Shown here: one piece after another, positions 32,859 through 41,935 of the stretch
Layout: every line of letters starts with the position of its first letter
Position numbering within the stretch: the stretch's first letter is position 1
Assembly (NCBI GenBank): GCA_041666525.1
Contig: JBAYGT010000010.1
Location: 13,871 to 77,870 of the forward strand
Origin: JBAXTZ01 sp041666525
Lineage (GTDB): Bacteria > Bacillota > Negativicutes > JBAXTZ01
Direction: 5' to 3'
DNA: 64,000 bases
Notes under the pieces: model-generated
Told to the model about the DNA's origin: nothing
What the model saw: the letters and a program-made list of their open reading frames with translations, nothing else
The model's database searches: none
Position numbers and translations under genes: made by a program

Positions 32859-33572
32859 TCACACCCAGCGTGCGATCACATTATTAGAACCCTTCGCACG
32901 CCGGTAGGAGAAAATCGGCCGGCCGATTTTCACATAAATCAGATCTTTTTCCAGCGCCCCGACGGTGACCAAAAACTCCAAATACTTTCGTACCGATACT
33001 TTAGAAATATCCAGTTTTTCGGCAAGCTCTTCGGTAACAAACTGTCCATCTGCATATTTTTCCGTAGCCGTCCAGATGTGATTCAGTGTCATTTTTACCA
33101 TGCCTTTCGGAAGTTCAGCTGCAGCTTGCCCGTCCCCGGCTTGCAATAACAAATCAATCTCGTTTTGCCCAAGATTTTCATGCTGATCGAACAGTTTTTT
33201 CTGTTTGCGAAATTTCGCCAATGCTGCCTGCAACCGCTCGATACCAAAGGATGTTTTTACGATGTAATCGGTAATGCCAAGCGCCATCAACTGACGAATA
33301 GTTTCGACGTCGCTGGCGGCAGTAATCATTATTACCCCTTGACGTTTTCCGGCGCCACGCATTTTTTGCAGTAACTCGCTGCCTTTCATTTTGGGCATAT
33401 GGACATCTAACAACAGCAAATCAATCGCCTGTGTTTCGATTATGTTCCAGGCAGCCTCGCCATTCTCGGCGATCGCAACAACCCGATAATCTTTTTCACC
33501 AGCCAAACCATTGCGTAACAAGTTGGCTACCAGCGGGTCATCTTCGACAATCAAAACATTAATAAATGCCAT
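32859..33572 (-). CDS. CitB/DctR-type response regulator
   Basis: The 237-residue protein has a receiver domain (NVLIVEDDPLVANLL, Asp in LLLLDVHMPKMKG, Thr in IMITAASD, Lys in DYIVKTSFG) and a C-terminal helix-turn-helix (EELAEKLDISKVSVRKYLEFL) as in CitB/DpiA regulators of citrate and dicarboxylate genes. The ATG at 33572 lies 14 bases after the kinase stop codon. No transporter for such acids adjoins it. The CitDE-CitF operon at 12.8-15.6 kb is a conceivable but unproven target. Confidence 0.88.
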   Translation of the reverse strand: MAFINVLIVEDDPLVANLLRNGLAGEKDYRVVAIAENGEAAWNIIETQAIDLLLLDVHMPKMKGSELLQKMRGAGKRQGVIMITAASDVETIRQLMALGITDYIVKTSFGIERLQAALAKFRKQKKLFDQHENLGQNEIDLLLQAGDGQAAAELPKGMVKMTLNHIWTATEKYADGQFVTEELAEKLDISKVSVRKYLEFLVTVGALEKDLIYVKIGRPIFSYRRAKGSNNVIARWV

Positions 33573-33585
33573 ACCACAATCCTTT

Positions 33586-35166
33586 CTATCCTGCCAATAC
33601 ACAAGTTATGCTGCTGCCCGCGCCAACTTCAGAACAAACCTCGATATATCCGTTGCGGCGAACTACAATATTGTTTACCAGATACATACCCCAACCACGG
33701 TTTTCGCCTTTGCTGGAAAATCGCAGTTCAAACATCCGGTTCTGCGCCTCCGGCGACATTCCGACACCATTGTCATCGACACGGATAGTAATTTCAGCGT
33801 TTTCCTGGCGGACAAACACGGTTATTGATTTATCGTCGGCCGCTTTAACTGCATCACAAGCGTTATCCAACAGATTACTTATTATTACCGTAAGATCATG
33901 CGCAAGGTCACTGTCGGTGATTTCCGGAAGCCAGCAATTATCGTCAACTGCAAATTCAATTTGCTCTTCGCGAAACTTACTGGCCTTGCCGAGCAACAAT
34001 CCGGCAATCCGTTCATCACGGATTTTATTCGTAATATCAGCTATTTCATGCTGGTAGTTGCCGACGATATCCGCCAAAAATTGCCGCAATTCCTCAAGTT
34101 TACCAAACTTTGCCAATCCGTCTATTACAAACAACCGATTCATAAATTCATGCGTCTGCGCTCGCAATGTATCAGCAAATGTCCGCACGCCGGTTAGTTC
34201 TTCGGCGATTTTACGCATTTCCGTAGCTTCCCGCGCCGTAAGCACTAACCCGACAAAATCCTCGTCGCGGTATAATGGCAAACTATTGACCAAAAACGTC
34301 CTTGTTTGCACAACAATTTCTTTCAGATAAACCGGAACACGTTGCGTGAGCGTTTCCAAAAACGGTTTCAGGGCATCTACTTCTTCAAGCAATGTTCCTT
34401 CCAGCATTGGAAAGTTGGTGTCCCGGCAAAAGTCTGTAACGTAACTATTTACAAACATTATCCGGCCTTCAAAGTTACAAACGATGATTCCTTCTTGCAA
34501 TGCGTCAAACACCGCTGATTGTCCACCCAATTTTTCCGATACTTCTTCAATAGATTGACGGTACCAACGGCTACGCTGGCGCCGCTCAAAAAACCAGGCG
34601 AAAAATATCACACCCAGAAGAACCGGCGCCACCAAAATCAAAAATATTTGCCGCACCTCGTCGACAAGTCCGGCATCATCAGCATAATCTGCAGCGATAC
34701 CAACTTTGCCCAAATAGGTATTTTCGGAAGAAAACACCGGTACAACTTCAAAAATGCAATTGCGCCGGCGCCAGCCAATATCAGGTGATTTACCGCTCAT
34801 CTGGCTTTCAAGCATTGCATCCAGATGATGATCACTATTCATCTTGCTATCAGCCTGCAACACGCGCTTTCCCGTCTTATCCACAACAAGTACACGGTCA
34901 ATCAAATTCACTCTCAGCGCTAAATCCAGCATTTGTGCAGCATCCGTCAAATCAACCCGCGTACCGGTCAGAACATCTTTTAAATACAGCGATTTACTAA
35001 ACAGCTGCGCTGCCGCTTTGACATGCAGCTGCCGGTCTTCGCTTTGGGTATAGTTAATGTAAACATTTGCGCCATAAGAAAGCACAATCATCAAGATCAC
35101 AGCAACAACAAGCACACCGGCATAATACTTTCCACTCAGACGCACATTACTTGCAGTTTTGTTCAT
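33586..35166 (-). CDS. CitA/DcuS-type sensor histidine kinase
   Basis: The 526-residue kinase has a membrane helix (about 13-35), an extracytoplasmic PAS/Cache-like domain, a second helix (IFLILVAPVLLGVIFFAWFF), a cytoplasmic PAS domain (VFDALQEGIIVCNFEGRIMFVN), the CitA-type H-box RAQTHEFMNRLFVIDGL and a short ATPase domain (ISNLLDNACDA, DDNGVGM, GWGMYLVNNIV). The order and H-box mark it as a citrate/C4-dicarboxylate-type sensor. The extracytoplasmic domain is variable, so the ligand cannot be read from sequence. It is transcribed just before its regulator. Confidence 0.9.
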   Translation of the reverse strand: MNKTASNVRLSGKYYAGVLVVAVILMIVLSYGANVYINYTQSEDRQLHVKAAAQLFSKSLYLKDVLTGTRVDLTDAAQMLDLALRVNLIDRVLVVDKTGKRVLQADSKMNSDHHLDAMLESQMSGKSPDIGWRRRNCIFEVVPVFSSENTYLGKVGIAADYADDAGLVDEVRQIFLILVAPVLLGVIFFAWFFERRQRSRWYRQSIEEVSEKLGGQSAVFDALQEGIIVCNFEGRIMFVNSYVTDFCRDTNFPMLEGTLLEEVDALKPFLETLTQRVPVYLKEIVVQTRTFLVNSLPLYRDEDFVGLVLTAREATEMRKIAEELTGVRTFADTLRAQTHEFMNRLFVIDGLAKFGKLEELRQFLADIVGNYQHEIADITNKIRDERIAGLLLGKASKFREEQIEFAVDDNCWLPEITDSDLAHDLTVIISNLLDNACDAVKAADDKSITVFVRQENAEITIRVDDNGVGMSPEAQNRMFELRFSSKGENRGWGMYLVNNIVVRRNGYIEVCSEVGAGSSITCVLAG

Positions 35167-35227
35167 CGAATCACACCCTCATACTATTCATTTTATTATA
35201 TCACGGATTATCTTTGACTAACATGAT

Positions 35228-35260
35228 AAGACGCCTCTCGGTAATACCGTGAGGCGTCTT
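35228..35260 (-). terminator. terminator of the secreted protein gene (bidirectional)
   Basis: AAGACGCCTC pairs with GAGGCGTCTT, with an inner CGGTA/TACCG stem. It lies 18 bases after the stop codon of the minus-strand gene, but its T tail is weak. Confidence 0.6.
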
Positions 35261-35277
35261 CTTGTATTGTACAACTA

Positions 35278-36453
35278 TTAGTTATTAATCAGGACAACCA
35301 TTGCCGCATCAGCCAACATACCACTCTCGGCATCGGCGGCCAATATCCTTGCGCCATCGGCGCGGCTGACCACAAAATTGCGATTGAAATCTCGCAGCGC
35401 CAGCGGCCGGATTATGAGCGGCGCGTTTCCGGCTCGTGTATAGTCCGTCGAATTCTGGTCAACATAGTCACACAAACCGCTAACTGCTAACACATCAAAG
35501 GTGACATTGCTTCTGGAGTAGATTATTCGACCGTCTTCATCATAAATTACCGGTGCCGGCGTCCGCTCGGCGGGAGAATTCAGGCAGTCCAGAATCAGTC
35601 CGGTAATAATCCGCTGACCGTTTACCGCCGTCGATCTTTCCGGTATAAGCTCAACCGGCATTGGCAAAACTGACATCGGCGGCAGATTAGTTAGTGCAAG
35701 TTTGTCGGCAGAAGACTCGTCTGCGCCGTTATAAAATACCGGCATTATCTCGCTTGCATCATCTTTTGACTCAGTAATCATCGTAGAGTAATATCTGCGG
35801 TTGGTTTTTTTGACCTTAATTCTGTTTACTACCAGCTTTTTTAGGATCTTGGTCGTGCGAACATACCATTTTGCACCGGGTGCAATACGCATATACTTGG
35901 ATATTCTCGTCGCTTTACGTTCTATAGCAACATCCGTTTCTTCATCCAACAGTTCGCACGAATTGTATTGTATCTCCGTGCCGTCTCCCAATGTAATCTT
36001 ACAGCCGTCAGCAGGTGTCGGATCACCTTTTGTATTGAAACGGGTGGCGCGGTAGATGTAGTCCCCTTTAGTCATGTCGTAGACGGCAGTGTGATAATAA
36101 AACGCCATGTTGTTCCGGTCGACACCGCGCGGTTTTCTTTCCAGCATCAAAGTCAGACTATCGCCCGGGTACAACTCCTGCCACTCATTCCATTTTTCCG
36201 CGACTACTCGGCCATCGTCCTTTTCCCAATGCATTTTTTTGAAATCACTCGCAGTCTCGGCAGCCACCCAAACATTTTTTTCGGTTGTGTTAGTGTAAGT
36301 GATATAAAGCTCTTCCTTCGTTTTCTCAAGCTGGGTTTCCATTGCCATCGTCGGTTCTTGCGCACTGGCCATAGCCGGAGCGACTACTGAAAAAATGAAC
36401 ACCATTGCCACGATCAAAGCTACAAGTTTTTTTGTTGCCATTTTGTTGAACAT
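35278..36453 (-). CDS. secreted protein of unknown function, 391 residues
   Basis: From the ATG at 36453 (GGAGG at good distance) the protein has a signal peptide with a hydrophobic core (LVALIVAMVFIFSVVAP) and an ASAQ cleavage region near residue 33. The mature part is rich in beta-prone and Asp/Glu residues, with no cysteine pair pattern or enzyme motif that I recognise. A start four codons earlier is possible. Position gives no clear clue. Confidence 0.7.
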   Translation of the reverse strand: MFNKMATKKLVALIVAMVFIFSVVAPAMASAQEPTMAMETQLEKTKEELYITYTNTTEKNVWVAAETASDFKKMHWEKDDGRVVAEKWNEWQELYPGDSLTLMLERKPRGVDRNNMAFYYHTAVYDMTKGDYIYRATRFNTKGDPTPADGCKITLGDGTEIQYNSCELLDEETDVAIERKATRISKYMRIAPGAKWYVRTTKILKKLVVNRIKVKKTNRRYYSTMITESKDDASEIMPVFYNGADESSADKLALTNLPPMSVLPMPVELIPERSTAVNGQRIITGLILDCLNSPAERTPAPVIYDEDGRIIYSRSNVTFDVLAVSGLCDYVDQNSTDYTRAGNAPLIIRPLALRDFNRNFVVSRADGARILAADAESGMLADAAMVVLINN

Positions 36454-36570
36454 AACGTCCTCCATACTTTCTTGTTGTTTGTCTTGATTTTACAACACGA
36501 ATTTTGGAGGGTATATATTGGCAAATTAAACGAATTAAAGTAACTAAAAAAAGTGTGAACCAGCTACATT

Positions 36571-36990
36571 TTAAACACTCTGGCTCGTTTTAACACCATA
36601 TCGCTCCAGCCGTTCAGCAAGCGTTCCGGTATGTAATTCGAACAGGTGATTGTCATAATCATAAAAATAAATTGACCGGCCTTCACCTGCTACCCGGGTG
36701 CGCGGCGCCTTCATTTCCAAATCATACTCACTTATCCGCTGCGCATAGTTCTCGAATTCGGCTTCACTGATTTTGAAAGCAATGTGATTATATGTACGTG
36801 TCGGTAGCGGTTCGCCTTCCATCAGTACGAGCCATACCCCGCAAATCAGAAAAAACTTCTCCCGCGACAACGAGAATTGTTCATCGCCGCTATCATAAAC
36901 TTCAACAGCAGCAAATACCGCTTCCAGCATTGCCGCCGAGCGTTGTAAATCGCTGACCACCAGCGTTATGTGACTAATTCCTTCAATCAT
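36571..36990 (-). CDS. fosX: fosfomycin hydrolase FosX
   Basis: The 139-residue protein follows FosX over its length: ISHITLVVSDLQRSAAMLEAVF, FSLSREKFFLICGVWLVLMEG, TYNHIAFKI and GRSIYFYDYDNHLFELHTGT. The metal ligands His7, His68-region and the Glu of FELH are in place. FosX opens the fosfomycin epoxide with water in a Mn-dependent reaction. It lies 13 bases after a CAT-like gene and probably shares its transcript. Confidence 0.9.
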   Translation of the reverse strand: MIEGISHITLVVSDLQRSAAMLEAVFAAVEVYDSGDEQFSLSREKFFLICGVWLVLMEGEPLPTRTYNHIAFKISEAEFENYAQRISEYDLEMKAPRTRVAGEGRSIYFYDYDNHLFELHTGTLAERLERYGVKTSQSV

Positions 36991-37003
36991 AACATTCTCT
37001 TAT

Positions 37004-37663
37004 TCATGAAAGTTCTTCGTCAAACTTATCCTGAAGCAATTGCTGGATTTCGCCGATGTGCCGCCCGTCACAAAATATATGGTTGACGACCAAATTTAGC
37101 GGCATAATCCGACGTGCAGCCTTTGTTGCAATTTTACCCCAAACCAGCATCGGCATCGTCACCGGCAAATCATCATAGCTATGCGGCAGCTGAAAATTGC
37201 CCACTCCGGTAAACGCCATGTTGGGAACACCCGAAAAGAAAATCATATCGCCCCGCTCCGGCACCAGGGTGGCAAAATGCTTACATTCAGTTGCCGCTTT
37301 CACCAGCTCACGGGCGCGTGCCAAAAATTCGGCTAAATCCGAATGATAATCGACGAAACAATAATTAAAGTAGCCATTTTCAGACGGCACTGTGAACAGC
37401 GGATGAACCACCTCGTGTTCGACCACGATTTCACAACCGTTTGCATCTAATTCCAAGCGTTGGCGTAGTGGCAAATAATTGTTCACTACCGTTGCCACTT
37501 TCCAAATCGTAAGCAAATATAACGAGCAGCCAAGCACCTTCGCTTGTTGACGAAGCGCAGTCACGTCACTTTCAAAGGCTACCGAAAAATACTGGGTGGA
37601 TTTACGCCGAAAAAACTCATAGTACTCGCGACGATCCCAGTCAGAAATTGAAATTTGTTTCAT
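37004..37663 (-). CDS. chloramphenicol acetyltransferase-family protein
   Basis: The 219-residue protein matches the CAT family: FRRKSTQYFSVAFESDVT near the start, VVEHEVVHPLFTV, FFSGVPNMAFTG and the active site VNHIFCDGRHIGEI. The catalytic His of the HHxxxDG motif is kept, but the first His is Asn. CATs form trimers that acetylate chloramphenicol; divergent members often have other or unknown acceptors. A hairpin with a T-rich tail (37697-37750) lies between the promoter side and the gene. Confidence 0.82.
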   Translation of the reverse strand: MKQISISDWDRREYYEFFRRKSTQYFSVAFESDVTALRQQAKVLGCSLYLLTIWKVATVVNNYLPLRQRLELDANGCEIVVEHEVVHPLFTVPSENGYFNYCFVDYHSDLAEFLARARELVKAATECKHFATLVPERGDMIFFSGVPNMAFTGVGNFQLPHSYDDLPVTMPMLVWGKIATKAARRIMPLNLVVNHIFCDGRHIGEIQQLLQDKFDEELS

Positions 37664-37696
37664 AATCCCTCAACTATTATTTTCGTTATAAGCTAT

Positions 37697-37750
37697 TTCG
37701 CCACAAATAAAAAATATCCTGCACAAGCAATAAAGAATCTCTTGTGCAGG
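37697..37750 (-). repeat. 54-bp hairpin repeat, copy 1
   Basis: It contains the arms CCTGCACAAG and CTTGTGCAGG, followed on the minus strand by ATATTTTTTATTTGTGG. It is about 89 percent identical to 40408-40461 and in the same orientation. Here it stands upstream of the CAT gene and could work as a terminator or attenuator. Confidence 0.7.
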
Positions 37751-37783
37751 GTGTCGCATTTTTTACATTATTGTATCAAAAAA

Positions 37784-37840
37784 GATGATTTCGCGTTCGC
37801 GACTTACTTTTTTCTTGATAAAAAAGTAGCAAAAAAATCC
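37784..37840 (-). repeat. dispersed intergenic repeat, copy 2
   Basis: Read on the minus strand it runs from GGATTTTTTTGCTAC through ATCAAG to CGCGAACGCGAAATC, matching the element at 21327-21383. The similarity continues about 40 bases upstream (GGCGCTGGATT against AGCGCTTGATT). Confidence 0.5.
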
Positions 37841-37907
37841 AGCGCCGTACGCCGGACAAAAGTTGCACTAATAGTTTATGCGCAGTTGTAAAAGTGTCAT
37901 GTACTAA

Positions 37908-38597
37908 TCAACTTTTCCTTTTGCCAAATAATCTCAACAGTTTGAGGAAGAGATTCACATAATCAAGGTAAAGGTTTAATGCACCGAGTATCGCTTCCTT
38001 GGTATCTTCTTCGGTACCGGCATTTCCGATTTTATTCAACTGACGAATTTTTTGCGTATCATAGGCAGTTAAACCAGTAAACGTCACCACTCCTACAATA
38101 GACAGAATCCAGTCTAGCGTAGCATTGTTTAATATCATATTTGTAATTCCGGCAATAATCAGGCCAAACAGCCCCATGATCAAAACTTGTCCAATATGCG
38201 TTAAATCAGTTTTTGTATAAAATCCATAAATACTCATAACACCAAACATTAGCGCAGAAACGAAAAACATTTGCCCGATTGATTCAATTGTATATACTAA
38301 AAAAATAACCGACAAAGTAAGCCCAATTGAAAAACAATACAAAAGAAAAAGCAATATCGCCGTACCCGCCGAGATGCGCTCTGCCATCCATACCAGTCCA
38401 AAAACTAGCAATAACTCACCAATTAACAACCCCTTGAACATGTAACCATTGAAGATTATCGGCTTATATAAATCCGGATCTCCTGAAACTACATAAGCAG
38501 TAACTCCAGAAATAACCAAACCAAGGAACATCCACGCATACACTTCACAAAAAAACTTTCTTGTCTCGTCCACTACCTGCGATTCAGAGTATTTCAC
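37908..38597 (-). CDS. Bax inhibitor-1/YccA family membrane protein
   Basis: The 229-residue protein has seven predicted membrane helices. Family marks are FFCEVYAWMFLGLVISGVTAYV at the start, FYTKTDLTHIGQVLIMGLFGLI in the middle and FTGLTAYDTQKIRQL with the conserved Asp, then ALNLYLDYVNLFLKLLRLFG at the end. BI-1 proteins are membrane channels or modulators linked to calcium and to FtsH protease control. It lies between two copies of a hairpin repeat. Confidence 0.92.
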   Translation of the reverse strand: MKYSESQVVDETRKFFCEVYAWMFLGLVISGVTAYVVSGDPDLYKPIIFNGYMFKGLLIGELLLVFGLVWMAERISAGTAILLFLLYCFSIGLTLSVIFLVYTIESIGQMFFVSALMFGVMSIYGFYTKTDLTHIGQVLIMGLFGLIIAGITNMILNNATLDWILSIVGVVTFTGLTAYDTQKIRQLNKIGNAGTEEDTKEAILGALNLYLDYVNLFLKLLRLFGKRKS

Positions 38598-38703
38598 AAA
38601 TAAGCGGTACTCCTCTCAAAATTTTCGGCGATATATAATGTTTTTTTTGACGCAAGACATGATGCGGAACCACTATCATGGACCATATCAAAAACATTAG
38701 CTT

Positions 38704-40302
38704 CTAACATTTATCCCTGGTTTTTTCCGGTACATATTTCATAAACATATCATGGTCAAGCTTTTTCAACATACGAAAATCGGCGATTGCTTTATCAATT
38801 AGACCTTTTTTTTCATACGCAAGACCACGACAATAATACACGTCGGCATAAGTTGGATCCAATTTTATCGCTTGGTTAAAATCCAATATCGCTTGGTCAT
38901 ATTGACCTTTTTCACCAAAAACCGAGCCCCGGGCATTATAGAATTGCGCCGAGCTTGACTTTAGCTTGATTGATTGGCTAAAGTCTGCCATTGCTTTATC
39001 AAGCTGACCTTTCTTCTTATACGCAAGGCCGCGATAATAATACGCGTAAGAATATTTTGGATCCATGCTAATCGCCAGACTGTAATCTACAATCGCCTTA
39101 TCATACACTCCTGACTCATAATAAGCCCTCCCACGATTAAGATATGCTAAATCATAGTCAGGTTGCTTTTTTATTGCCTTATTAAACTCCACGATTGCTT
39201 TGATATATTTACCATTTTCACCGTAAGCATTTCCGCTCTTGAGATAGTACTCCGCAGAATGAAGCGGATATATTTCCTTTTCAACGAACAATATTGCACC
39301 GAACAAGAAAATAGCTCCGATAATGATTGCTGCAACCAAACGCGGAATTTTTTCATATCTTCTTCCCCGATACATCAGAAAAATACCGAGTGGTGCAAAC
39401 AATATACAACTCAAAACAATACACCAACTCCGATAATACCATTTCCTAGTTGGTAACACTCTCTCAGAATTAACTAATTCCTCATTTGGAATTTTAGCGT
39501 CTAACTGCGCTTTCGGCGAAACAAGCTCGTGGTAAAAACGTGCTGCAACCGTATTCCATTTTTTTGCTAAATATTGCGTACCTATCATTAAAAACAACCA
39601 ATAAAATATCCCTGCTGAAGCTGGTAAAAAAACTTGCTTCCACGACGGTACATCTACAACCAAATAAACCAATATTAACAGCACAATCAACGCTGAATAA
39701 AAAAAGAATTGGATGGCAAGTGCTTTTGCCAGATAATGCAAATACATTTTGAACAACTTTAGCTTATTTCCAGCCATTAACCATTCACTTTTTTTCAAAC
39801 ATTGCCTGACGCTCAATTCAGGTTGATCATTCATCACATAGAATGTCAGCACATATTTCCATGAAGCTATGCATCCGGGGATAATAAGCAGCAGGCTCCA
39901 TAGAAACACTTTTATTCCTATTAGCGCGATCGCCAAAAAAGAACGCCAAACATCTTTCGCGTTGGAAAGCAATTCCCTGTACTGCGGCTCACCGCCAGTT
40001 GCTGCTACAAAAGAAAATCGCGCATAGCCTTTTGTTGTCAAAACAGCAAAGGTAAAACCAATAAATAGATTGCCCAAAAGCAGCAGGAAATTTTGTTCGT
40101 CTTCTAAAAAAACCGAGCCAATAATCAGCGGTAAAAAACCCACAACTGTCGCTAACCAAAAAGCTAACCCAACTTTGCTGGCGTGCTGCTGCACCATCCT
40201 GGAGCAAGCCTCTCGAATAGAAGCATTTTTCAAAAAAAGCTTCCTGTTACCGTTAACATCCAAAAAGTCAGCCCCGTTACCACCACAGTTTATATCACCC
40301 AA
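38704..40302 (-). CDS. DUF975-like membrane protein with C-terminal TPR repeats
   Basis: The start is probably the TTG at 40302, which has GAGGAG eight bases upstream; an ATG 51 bases earlier lacks this. Residues 20-260 hold a DUF975-like domain with several membrane helices (LLIIPGCIASWKYVLTFYVM, then QCLKKSEWLMAGNKLKLF). A further pair of helices follows near 300-350, then five TPR units, each near AYLNRGRAYYESGVYDKAI. The protein is likely a membrane-bound scaffold. DUF975 proteins are usually stand-alone, so the TPR fusion is notable. Confidence 0.7.
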   Translation of the reverse strand: MGDINCGGNGADFLDVNGNRKLFLKNASIREACSRMVQQHASKVGLAFWLATVVGFLPLIIGSVFLEDEQNFLLLLGNLFIGFTFAVLTTKGYARFSFVAATGGEPQYRELLSNAKDVWRSFLAIALIGIKVFLWSLLLIIPGCIASWKYVLTFYVMNDQPELSVRQCLKKSEWLMAGNKLKLFKMYLHYLAKALAIQFFFYSALIVLLILVYLVVDVPSWKQVFLPASAGIFYWLFLMIGTQYLAKKWNTVAARFYHELVSPKAQLDAKIPNEELVNSERVLPTRKWYYRSWCIVLSCILFAPLGIFLMYRGRRYEKIPRLVAAIIIGAIFLFGAILFVEKEIYPLHSAEYYLKSGNAYGENGKYIKAIVEFNKAIKKQPDYDLAYLNRGRAYYESGVYDKAIVDYSLAISMDPKYSYAYYYRGLAYKKKGQLDKAMADFSQSIKLKSSSAQFYNARGSVFGEKGQYDQAILDFNQAIKLDPTYADVYYCRGLAYEKKGLIDKAIADFRMLKKLDHDMFMKYVPEKTRDKC

Positions 40303-40407
40303 AATACAGCTCCTCAACAAAATTGCTAAAAGCATCTGCCATCTGCGTTTCACCGCATAAAAGATTTATTCGCAGCTATATAGAAAAATAAAACTATAAT
40401 AGTCACA

Positions 40408-40461
40408 TTCGCCACAAATTTAAAATATCCTGCACAAACGATAAAGAATATCTTATGCAGG
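40408..40461 (-). repeat. 54-bp hairpin repeat, copy 2
   Basis: It shares TTCGCCACAAAT and AAAATATCCTGCACAA with 37697-37750 and has the same stem with one weakened pair. Here it lies upstream of the DUF975-TPR gene. A further fragment near 40530-40575 (GGCATGTCTGAGC) resembles bases near 21255, part of another dispersed family. Confidence 0.7.
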
Positions 40462-40582
40462 ATATCTAGTTTTATTTAGAACAGCCACTAGCGTCCACCA
40501 ATCTCGTTCTCTGCCGCGCATTACGCAGAGCAATTAGTTGCTCTTGGTAAAATGCGCGTTACGCAAAGCGGCATGTCTGAGC

Positions 40583-41050
40583 TCAACAAACCAACCCGCC
40601 ATGCAACATACAACGATAAACTACAATGCCGTCGTATAGAATCTCTTCCTGCCCGAAAAAATTCGCCAAGTCGCCGGTAAGCGAGAGGCGATATTCCCAT
40701 TGTTTAAAGATATATTTTTTCGGACCCCGCACCGGAAGCGTTTCGTCATCAGCCTGCAACAACGCCGTCCGCAAAAAACCATAGACCGCATCGGCGGTAA
40801 ACTCAGCATCCAGAATAACTCCGTAATAGTTCATGCCCCATGCAGCGCAACCCCGCTTATACACCACTTCTGCACCGATAAAATCACGCGCACCAAAATA
40901 GGTGTCATGAAAAGCCCAATCATTATGTTCATAATGATAATCTTTGGAATCCAACCGCGAGACTTGGGCGCGTTCGGCACTCGCGTCGGCATAAGTACTT
41001 TTGTTGGCAAGCTTCAAAAAATCAGCCAACTCTTTCAAGTCAAGTTTCAT
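40583..41050 (-). CDS. DUF5680 domain protein
   Basis: The 155-residue protein has the DUF5680 pattern: FHDTYFGARDFIGAEVVYKRG, then AAWGMNYYGVI and a FLRTALLQAD helix. The family is of unknown function and often follows a small regulator domain; here it stands alone. It lies 15 bases after the AbiE toxin gene and may be cotranscribed with it. Confidence 0.8.
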   Translation of the reverse strand: MKLDLKELADFLKLANKSTYADASAERAQVSRLDSKDYHYEHNDWAFHDTYFGARDFIGAEVVYKRGCAAWGMNYYGVILDAEFTADAVYGFLRTALLQADDETLPVRGPKKYIFKQWEYRLSLTGDLANFFGQEEILYDGIVVYRCMLHGGLVC

Positions 41051-41065
41051 TTTATCTCCGTTTTC

Positions 41066-41935
41066 TTATTTCGCGACCAATTTTTCCAGCGTTATAACCT
41101 TGAAGAATTCCGTCGACCACAGATCCAGTGCTCTACCGTCCCGGATGAACGGTAAAACATCCCGCCTGGCGCCGCGATAATCGATTTCGCCAAACTTTTC
41201 ACAGAGCATTCGCTTTAATATCTGTTCATTGAAATCCGCCGCAGCGTCCAGATGTCCGGATTGAATCATCCGTTTGCGCAGATGCTCGATATCTACCGTA
41301 GTGCCTCGTGACAGATACCAGATGTAATCGTAAAAATCACGGCCCTTGACCCGGCTTTTCCAACTACGGCACAATATCGCGTGCAATTTACCGGCGAATA
41401 ACGACGAAGGTGTAAACAACCGCACATAATAAGGGGTCGGAATCAATCCGTATTTAACTTCGTAGTCAGCACCCGCTGGTGGATCGGTATCCACCTCGAA
41501 TTTTATCTTGACGAGTTCATCAGCATTTATGCCGCTTACAGCCGGCTGTATCGCGTTGATTTTCAGCAGCTGAAAGTTGGTTCCGCCTTTAATAAAGGCT
41601 GATTTTATCGCAGTACTCGTACTTTTGACTTTTTCCTCCACCGTCATATTCAGACCGTATGCACCCAACTCGTCGCGGACTGCGGCAATATAGCCGCTCA
41701 AATCATATTCGGCATCCGGCTCCAGCAAACTAAAATCTAAATCTTCCGAAAACCGGTCTAATCCGTAGAAAACTCGTAATGCCGTGCCGCCGTAAAATGC
41801 TGCGTTCTGGAAAAAACCGGCGCGCGACAACCCGAGCAATGCAACTTCCTGAATAATTTCTTTGAGCGCATTACGATAATCATCGGCACCGACCAGCTGG
41901 TATTTTTCTAACATGCTGCTTATCGCACTGTTCAT
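41066..41935 (-). CDS. abiEii: AbiEii-type nucleotidyltransferase toxin
   Basis: From the ATG at 41935 (GGGAGG just upstream) the 289-residue protein shows the AbiEii/DUF1814 nucleotidyltransferase site: FYGGTALRVFYGLDRFSEDLDFSL with the GG-and-DxD pattern, then a conserved KIKFEVDTDPP-like strand and SLFAGKLHAILCR. Type IV/II AbiE toxins modify targets with a nucleotide and cause growth arrest during phage infection. It overlaps the antitoxin stop codon by ATGA, so production is coupled. Confidence 0.9.
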   Translation of the reverse strand: MNSAISSMLEKYQLVGADDYRNALKEIIQEVALLGLSRAGFFQNAAFYGGTALRVFYGLDRFSEDLDFSLLEPDAEYDLSGYIAAVRDELGAYGLNMTVEEKVKSTSTAIKSAFIKGGTNFQLLKINAIQPAVSGINADELVKIKFEVDTDPPAGADYEVKYGLIPTPYYVRLFTPSSLFAGKLHAILCRSWKSRVKGRDFYDYIWYLSRGTTVDIEHLRKRMIQSGHLDAAADFNEQILKRMLCEKFGEIDYRGARRDVLPFIRDGRALDLWSTEFFKVITLEKLVAK

